A stretch of DNA of 21,154 bases from Campylobacterales bacterium. Its GTDB lineage: Bacteria > Campylobacterota > Campylobacteria > Campylobacterales > Arcobacteraceae. The stretch is taken from NCBI GenBank assembly GCA_027064245.1, contig JAMOPZ010000026.1, positions 1-21,154 on the forward strand. The letters are read 5' to 3'. The position numbers were made by a program, and so were the translations under genes. The notes beneath the pieces were generated by a model. The model was not told the DNA's origin, did not search any database, and worked only from the letters and a program-made list of their open reading frames with translations. How positions within the stretch are numbered: position 1 is the first letter of the stretch; each line of letters opens with the position of its first letter. Of this stretch, positions 15,250-21,154 are shown piece after piece.

Positions 15250-16433
15250 TTATTTTCCTTTTTATTTTTATCTATTTCATCTACAATATATTTTGCAAAT
15301 GCAAAACTACATGTAAAGGCTGGACTAACTGCATTTAATATATGAGTTGAATCTTTTGTATGCTCTACTACAAAATCTTGAATTAATTCATTTGTTTTTG
15401 TATTTAAAAGTTGTGCTCTAATTCCAGCAGGTATTGGCTTAAAATTATTTCCAATTTTTTTAACCATATTTTTTGCTTTTTGAATAAAGATTTTATTACT
15501 ATAATTTTTAACTTCACTAAAAGCTAAGTCTCTAAAATTAAATGAATTTAATATAAATAGTTTTGCTTCATAGTATAGTATTTCTATCATTTCAGAAAAG
15601 TTAAAATTATCTAGTCCTTTATAATTTTCTCTCCAAAAAGCAGGAATTGCTGTAGGCCCTATTTTTATACTTCCATCAACTGTTACAGTATAGTGAACAC
15701 CCAAAAATGGATTTGAAAGATTTGGTACTGGATAAATATTGGTTTTTATATCTGTTTTATTTTCTAGATATTTTAAATATATCCCTTTAAAAGGAAGCAT
15801 AGTATAATCTTGTGCTAAACCAAACTGTTTTGCTATTTTATCTGCATAAGCACCTGATGCATTTATCATATATTCATACTCTAAATGACACTCTTTAAAA
15901 CTTGTATTAAAATAAAACTCAACATCTTTTAATTTTAATACTTCTTTTAATTTTAAGCAAACTTCTATAGGATCTACACTTGCCGTAGTTGGAGAATATA
16001 GTGCCTTTTTATATGTTTTAATATTTGAATCAATTTTGCATACCTCATCCTCATCGATAATTGATGTTTGTACACCATTAACTTCCGCTCTTTTTTGAAG
16101 TTCGTAAATACCTTTTAGTTCAATTTCATTATTTGCTACAACAATTTTTTCTGTTTCATTGACAAATATATTGTTATTTTTACAAAATTGTTTCATTAGC
16201 TTATTACCATCAACAGTAAATTTAGCTTTTAAACTATCTGCACTATAATAAAATCCTGCATGCAATACTCCACTATTCCTACCACTTGCATGTTTTGCAA
16301 CATCTTCTTCTTTATCAATTATTGCTATTTTAAGATTTTTATTCTTTTCTAAAAGTTCATATGCTATTGTCATACCAATTATTCCAGAACCTACTATTAA
16401 ATAATTATATTTATTCACTAGATAACTTTTCAT
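15246..16433 (-). CDS. LhgO-like FAD-dependent oxidoreductase (DAO family)
   Basis: A 395-residue flavoprotein. The FAD-binding motif YLIVGSGIIGMTIA lies near residues 11-24, followed by HASGRNSGVLHAGFYYSADSLKAKF, PFKGIYLKY, FLGVHYT and the C-terminal SPAFTCSFAFA, all features of the L-2-hydroxyglutarate dehydrogenase/oxidase family. In a glycan operon it more likely oxidises a hydroxy-acid or sugar-acid intermediate than serves central metabolism; that is inference. The ATG at 16433 gives a 23-bp overlap with the ABC gene. A GTG at 16418 (residue 6) would start MNKYNYLIVGSG, closer to usual family N-termini, with an 8-bp overlap like other junctions here. The stop overlaps the SDR gene by 4 bp. 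Confidence 0.88.
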   Translation of the reverse strand: MKSYLVNKYNYLIVGSGIIGMTIAYELLEKNKNLKIAIIDKEEDVAKHASGRNSGVLHAGFYYSADSLKAKFTVDGNKLMKQFCKNNNIFVNETEKIVVANNEIELKGIYELQKRAEVNGVQTSIIDEDEVCKIDSNIKTYKKALYSPTTASVDPIEVCLKLKEVLKLKDVEFYFNTSFKECHLEYEYMINASGAYADKIAKQFGLAQDYTMLPFKGIYLKYLENKTDIKTNIYPVPNLSNPFLGVHYTVTVDGSIKIGPTAIPAFWRENYKGLDNFNFSEMIEILYYEAKLFILNSFNFRDLAFSEVKNYSNKIFIQKAKNMVKKIGNNFKPIPAGIRAQLLNTKTNELIQDFVVEHTKDSTHILNAVSPAFTCSFAFAKYIVDEIDKNKKENK

Positions 16434-18168
16434 TATTTTCAGTATTTACTATTTTACCATTTTCTAAAGTTACTATCATATCACATCTTTCTATTGTTGA
16501 TAATCTATGAGCAATAATAATAATAGTTTTTTTCCCATTCATATTATCAATAGCCTTCATTACTTCTTTCTCCGTATTATTGTCAAGAGCACTTGTTGCT
16601 TCATCTAATATTAATAATTCTGGATCATTATATAATGCTCTTGCTATACCCAACCTTTGTCGTTGACCTCCAGATAGTTTAACTCCTCTTTCCCCAATTA
16701 TAGTATTATATCCATCATTTAGTTTCAATACAAATTCATTCACTTGTGCCATAATTGCAACTTCTTTAACTTTTTCTATATTAATCTCATCTTTATTTAT
16801 TCCAAATGCAATATTACTATATATACTATCATCAGATAAAAATATAGTTTGAGGTACATAACCTATAGAGTTTTGCCATAATCTTATTTGATTATTCTTT
16901 ATTTCATTATTATCTATTAGTAATTGTCCTTTTATTGGAGTTAGCAAACATAATATTAAATCAACAAGTGTACTTTTACCTGCTCCCGTAGTCCCAATAA
17001 TGCCTACTGTAGTATTTATTTGTACATTAAGATTAATATTTTCAAGTGCCTTTGAGGTAGTATTGTCATAATTAAAAAAAATATTTTTAAGACTTAGTGT
17101 ATCTCTTATTTTTAATCTTTTATTATTGTTATTAATATCTAGCTGTACGTCTTTTAATGACATATCTTTTATAATATTATCTAAAGCGGAGATACCAAAT
17201 TTCATAGTAGCTAGAGATTTATATATATGATTTACCGCAGGTTTAAGTTTAAGTGCTCCTAAAGCATAAAGTCCTAATACAGGCAATATTGTTCCTATAT
17301 CTGTTCCATCATTTGATAGTGTATATATTGACATAGATAGGAGTGCACCAAATGATATAACTTCAACTAAAAATTGTGGTATTTCTGAAAGTGTTTGATT
17401 TATAGAGGTATAATGTGAAAACTCATAAGAAGGCTTTATAAAATTTTCTAAATATATATTTTCTCTTCCTAAAATTTTTATATCTTTAATTCCTCCAATA
17501 GTTTCTGAAGTTATTTTATATCTTTCTGCATTAGCCTGTGTCATTTTCTTACCAATCTTGCCAATATATTTTCGTATTGTAAGATACATTATAGTATAGA
17601 AACCACCAAATATACTTGCAAGAATAAAAGCTAGAAATGGATCTATAATTATTAAAAAAGTTAATAAAGAGATTGACAATAAGGAATAAGTAATAAGATT
17701 TAAAGCTGGTAATATTGCTTGATTTATAGCCAAATCTGTTTCTGATAAAATTGTTTTACTTATTTCACTACTGTTTCGAGATAGAAAAAAGCTATACGAT
17801 TGTTGTAAATATTTAAGTAATAGTTTTCTTCCTAGGCTATGTCTTCTTAAATTAGAAAAACGAAATTTTGCATAGCTTGTTATACTCTTTAAAAATGCAC
17901 TAGAAAAAAGCATTATAAGAGCAAATCCACCTAAGAATATTAAGAATGAATTTGAATCTTTAAAATCTAGGAATACATATACCATATTTAAATAATCATT
18001 TGTTTGTATAGTATTAGGATTACCTAATACTGCTAAAAATGGCATAATTGATCCTACACCTAAAACCTCTAAGAATGACATTAATATCATCAAAAAGAGC
18101 AATAATATTGCTTTTTTCTTCTCACTTTTAGTAAGTAACGTCCATATTTTATAATATACTTGTTTCAA
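16411..18168 (-). CDS. PglK/MsbA-like ABC exporter, probable lipid-linked oligosaccharide flippase
   Basis: A 585-residue half-transporter with a fused membrane domain and ATPase. The N-terminal 330 residues hold about six hydrophobic helices, beginning with the SEKKKAILLLFLMILMSFLEVLGVGSIMPF region typical of PglK-type proteins. The ATPase has Walker A GTTGAGKST (about 390-398), the signature LSGGQRQRLGIARALY (about 496), Walker B LLILDEATSALD (about 516) and the switch His in AHRLSTI (about 551). PglK flips lipid-linked oligosaccharide across the inner membrane. The start is a TTG directly after the stop of the dehydrogenase gene. No Wzx-type flippase is seen in the window, so this is the likely translocase for the repeat unit. 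Confidence 0.92.
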   Translation of the reverse strand: MKQVYYKIWTLLTKSEKKKAILLLFLMILMSFLEVLGVGSIMPFLAVLGNPNTIQTNDYLNMVYVFLDFKDSNSFLIFLGGFALIMLFSSAFLKSITSYAKFRFSNLRRHSLGRKLLLKYLQQSYSFFLSRNSSEISKTILSETDLAINQAILPALNLITYSLLSISLLTFLIIIDPFLAFILASIFGGFYTIMYLTIRKYIGKIGKKMTQANAERYKITSETIGGIKDIKILGRENIYLENFIKPSYEFSHYTSINQTLSEIPQFLVEVISFGALLSMSIYTLSNDGTDIGTILPVLGLYALGALKLKPAVNHIYKSLATMKFGISALDNIIKDMSLKDVQLDINNNNKRLKIRDTLSLKNIFFNYDNTTSKALENINLNVQINTTVGIIGTTGAGKSTLVDLILCLLTPIKGQLLIDNNEIKNNQIRLWQNSIGYVPQTIFLSDDSIYSNIAFGINKDEINIEKVKEVAIMAQVNEFVLKLNDGYNTIIGERGVKLSGGQRQRLGIARALYNDPELLILDEATSALDNNTEKEVMKAIDNMNGKKTIIIIAHRLSTIERCDMIVTLENGKIVNTENNEKLSSE

Positions 18169-19467
18169 TTAAAGTCTACCATCACTATTATCTAAAATAG
18201 ATTTAATATCATAAACAATCTGATTAGGATTATCAAGCTTAATATCTCTAAATTTATCATGAGCGACAGCTAAAACTACAGCTTCATAGTCATCATAATT
18301 CACATTATTATTTAAGTCTAAATTATACTCTCGTTTTACCTCGTCAGCATCTGCCCAATAATCAGATACAGTTATATCACATCCAAACTCTTGAAGTTCT
18401 TCAATCACATCTATAACTCTACTATTTCTTATATCTGGGCAATTCTCTTTAAAAGTAATTCCAAGAATTAATACTTTAGAACCTTCTATCTTATAACCTT
18501 TTTTAATCATAAGCTTTATAACTTGATTTGCTACATATATTCCCATATTATCATTTAGTCGTCTTCCTGCTAATATAATCTCAGGATTGTATCCTACTTG
18601 CTGAGCTTTATGAGTAAGGTAATATGGATCTACACCTATACAATGTCCACCTACAAGACCTGGCTTAAATGGTAAAAAGTTCCATTTTGTTCCTGCTGCT
18701 TCTAGTACTGCATTTGTATCTATATCTAGTTTATTAAAAATAATAGCAAGTTCATTTACAAATGCTATGTTTATATCTCTTTGAGAGTTTTCTATTACTT
18801 TTGCTGCTTCTGCTACTTTTATAGTAGGTGCTAAGTGTGTTCCAGCTGTTATGATACTTGCGTAAAGTTCATCTACTTTTTTTCCTATCTCAGGAGTAGA
18901 GCCTGCTGTGACTTTTAGTATTTTTGTTACGGTATGTTCTTTATCTCCGGGGTTGATTCGTTCTGGGGAGTAGCCACAGTAGAAGCCGTTTGAGATTGCT
19001 TTGTTTTTTAGATTGCTTCGTTCCTCGCAATGACTTGAGTGTGAAATATATTTTAGTCTACTGAATTTTTCAAGTACAGGAACACATTCTTCTTCTGTTG
19101 CTCCTGGGTATACTGTAGATTCATAGATTACTATATCATCTTTTTTGAGTACTTTTCCTATGGTTTCACTTGCTTTTATTAAGGGTGTTAAGTCTGGTCT
19201 TTTGTTTTTATCTATTGGAGTTGGTACTGTAACTATATATATATTACAATCTTTTATATCTTCTGTATTTGCTGTAAATTTAATCTTATTGTCAAGAGCT
19301 TCTTTGAGTTGTGACTCATCTAGTTCTAGAGTTCTATCATAAGCACGGTTTAGTTCATCTATTCTTGTTTGGTATATATCTAGTCCTACTACTTCATACT
19401 TACTACTAAAAGCGTGAGCAAGTGGTAACCCTACATAGCCTAGACCTATTATACATATTTTATCCAT
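18169..19467 (-). CDS. tviB: TviB-like UDP-sugar 6-dehydrogenase with an in-frame repeat insertion
   Basis: A 432-residue member of the UDP-glucose/UDP-HexNAc 6-dehydrogenase family, closest in wording to TviB/VipA, which oxidises UDP-GlcNAc to the uronic acid with two NAD. GLGYVGLPLAHAF (8-20) binds NAD, TVPTPI and YESTVYPG follow, and GGHCIGVDPYY contains the catalytic Cys276; ITFKENCPDIRNSRV is in the C-terminal domain. Residues 141-160, which include CEERSNLKNKAIS, are not family sequence: they come from a palindromic repeat at about 18991-19050 placed just before GFYCGYSPERINPG. Related proteins have only a few residues there. The gene overlaps the epimerase by 8 bp and abuts the ABC gene. 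UDP-Glc as substrate cannot be excluded. Confidence 0.9.
   Translation of the reverse strand: MDKICIIGLGYVGLPLAHAFSSKYEVVGLDIYQTRIDELNRAYDRTLELDESQLKEALDNKIKFTANTEDIKDCNIYIVTVPTPIDKNKRPDLTPLIKASETIGKVLKKDDIVIYESTVYPGATEEECVPVLEKFSRLKYISHSSHCEERSNLKNKAISNGFYCGYSPERINPGDKEHTVTKILKVTAGSTPEIGKKVDELYASIITAGTHLAPTIKVAEAAKVIENSQRDINIAFVNELAIIFNKLDIDTNAVLEAAGTKWNFLPFKPGLVGGHCIGVDPYYLTHKAQQVGYNPEIILAGRRLNDNMGIYVANQVIKLMIKKGYKIEGSKVLILGITFKENCPDIRNSRVIDVIEELQEFGCDITVSDYWADADEVKREYNLDLNNNVNYDDYEAVVLAVAHDKFRDIKLDNPNQIVYDIKSILDNSDGRL
18991..19050 (+). repeat. Palindromic GATTGC...GCAATGAC repeat inserted in frame in the dehydrogenase gene
   Basis: The core at 19011-19034 on the plus strand contains ATTGC (19012-19016) and GCAAT (19027-19031) as an inverted pair around about 10 bases, and a partial copy GATTGCTTTG lies at 18994-19003. 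It matches the element at 818-899, but there the GATTGC...GCAATGAC orientation is on the coding strand, whereas here it is on the non-coding strand. It adds about 18-20 residues without breaking the frame. Confidence 0.78.
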
Positions 19468-20511
19468 TTAGCTTATTCCCTTCTTTATCATACTTGAAAA
19501 ACTCTAAGTACCAATCTACAAACTTGTTAATACCCTCTTGCACAGGTGTTTCTGGTTTGTATCCTAAGTCGTTTACTAAGTCTGTTACATCTGCATAAGT
19601 AGCTGGTACATCGCCTGCTTGTAATGGCATGAAGTTTTTTTCTATCGTTTTACCTAACTTATTTTCTATTGCAGTTATGAAGTCCATAAGTTTTACTGGG
19701 TTGTTATTTCCTATGTTATAAACTTTATAGGGAGGGGTTGTAGTTCTTGGGTTGTCTATAACTCTTACAATTCCCTCTACTATGTCATCTATATATGTAA
19801 AGTCTCTTAACATATCACCATTGTTAAACACATCTATAGTCTTACCCTCAAGTGCTGCTTTTGTGAAAAGAAAGAGTGCCATGTCTGGTCTTCCCCATGG
19901 TCCATATACTGTAAAAAATCTAAGTCCAGTAGTACTAATTCCAAAAAGGTGAGAGTATGTATGTGCCATAAGTTCATTTGATTTTTTACTTGCTGCATAA
20001 AGTGAAATAGGGTGGTCAACATTGTCCTCAGTTGTAAAAGGTAGTTTTGTGTTTGAGCCATACACACTAGAGCTACTTGCGTAAGAGAGGTTTTTAACAT
20101 CATTATGACGACAACATTCTAGTATGTTCATAAATCCTATGATATTACTCCCCATATAAGCATCTGGGTTTGTGAGAGAGTATCTTACCCCTGCTTGTGC
20201 CGCAAGATTAACCACTGCATCAAACTTTTGAGTTTTGAAAAGCTCATCCATAGCCTCTTTGTCTTCTAGATTCATTCTTATAAATTTATAGTTCGGGTTT
20301 GTTTTAGAAACAAGAAGTTTGTTGAACTCTATGTCTTTACCCTCTTCAAGGCTGTTGATAATCCCACCTCTTTGAAGTCGTCCATACTTAACATTTTGGT
20401 CATAATAGTCGTTAATATTATCAAGCCCTACAACTTCATCACCTCTATTTAAAAGCTTTATAGCTAAGTGACTACCTATAAAACCTGCCGTTCCTGTTAC
20501 TAGTATTTTCA

Positions 20512-20512
<1 letters not shown>
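19460..20512 (-). CDS. UDP-glucuronate 4-epimerase-like SDR enzyme
   Basis: A 350-residue extended SDR protein with GTAGFIG at 7-13, DNINDYYD at 31-38 (a segment typical of the UDP-glucuronate epimerase group, LspL/Cap1J type), the Ser-rich SYASSSSVYG before residue 153 and YAASKKS with Tyr172 and Lys176. FFTVYGPWGRPDMALFLFTK is a further group-specific stretch. It would interconvert UDP-GlcA and UDP-GalA, or the corresponding HexNAc uronic acids made by the dehydrogenase immediately downstream (8-bp overlap). The start codon overlaps the stop of the Wzz-like gene by one base (TAATG), so translation is probably coupled. The substrate choice between GlcA and GlcNAcA is not resolved. Confidence 0.9.

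Positions 20513-21154
<642 letters not shown>

Noticed and set aside
19834..20103. A second open frame of about 89 codons on the minus strand inside the epimerase gene.
   Set aside because: It fully overlaps a well-supported SDR gene in another frame, with no recognisable motif or ribosome binding site.

Overview
This strongly AT-rich window is the interior of a surface-polysaccharide (O-antigen or capsule type) biosynthesis locus. Every gene lies on the minus strand, so transcription runs from the right edge towards the left. The gene families point to Campylobacterota, most likely an Arcobacter-like organism: a PglK-type ABC flippase, a Campylobacter-style legionaminic acid set (LegC, NeuD/LegH, NeuB/LegI, CMP-sugar synthetase, PtmE) and PglA-like glycosyltransferases. 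The organism assignment is inference from gene content and base composition; there is no rRNA or other taxonomic marker.

Layout in order of transcription. (1) 21154-18169: a Wzz-like chain-length regulator whose 5' end is off the window, a UDP-glucuronate 4-epimerase-like enzyme and a TviB-type UDP-sugar 6-dehydrogenase; the last two would supply uronic acid precursors. (2) 18168-16411: a PglK/MsbA-like ABC exporter, the only flippase candidate seen. (3) 16433-9112: an LhgO-like FAD oxidoreductase, an SDR enzyme, a LegC-like aminotransferase, a NeuD-like acyltransferase, a small GT2 glycosyltransferase, a NeuB-like synthase, a CMP-sugar synthetase and a PtmE-like CBS-nucleotidyltransferase. 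Together they look like a nonulosonic acid module, but no hydrolysing 2-epimerase (NeuC/LegG), no PseG-type hydrolase and no clear 4,6-dehydratase is present. (4) 9115-1475: assembly genes: a 'surface carbohydrate biosynthesis' protein that could be the ulosonic acid transferase, a methyltransferase, a GT2, a beta-propeller protein, a GT4, a Wzy-like polymerase and a second GT4. (5) 1478-1: a WbpV-like SDR and the N-terminal half of a WbpL/WecA-like undecaprenyl-phosphate sugar-1-phosphate transferase, which starts lipid-linked synthesis.

The genes are packed tightly, with overlaps of 1, 4, 8 or 11 bp or gaps of 0-2 bp, which suggests one translationally coupled operon. The exceptions are a 72-bp gap at 7037-7108 and the unusual junction at 7655-7780. 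No promoter or terminator was recognised, and no other stretch over 300 bases lacks a gene.

The most striking sequence-level features are: an in-frame (AAT)16 tract encoding 16 asparagines in the Wzz-like protein; an 8-base G tract in the methyltransferase gene, which also lacks a canonical start for its apparent N-terminus; and two related palindromic, GC-richer repeat insertions carried in frame inside two enzyme genes, in opposite orientations.
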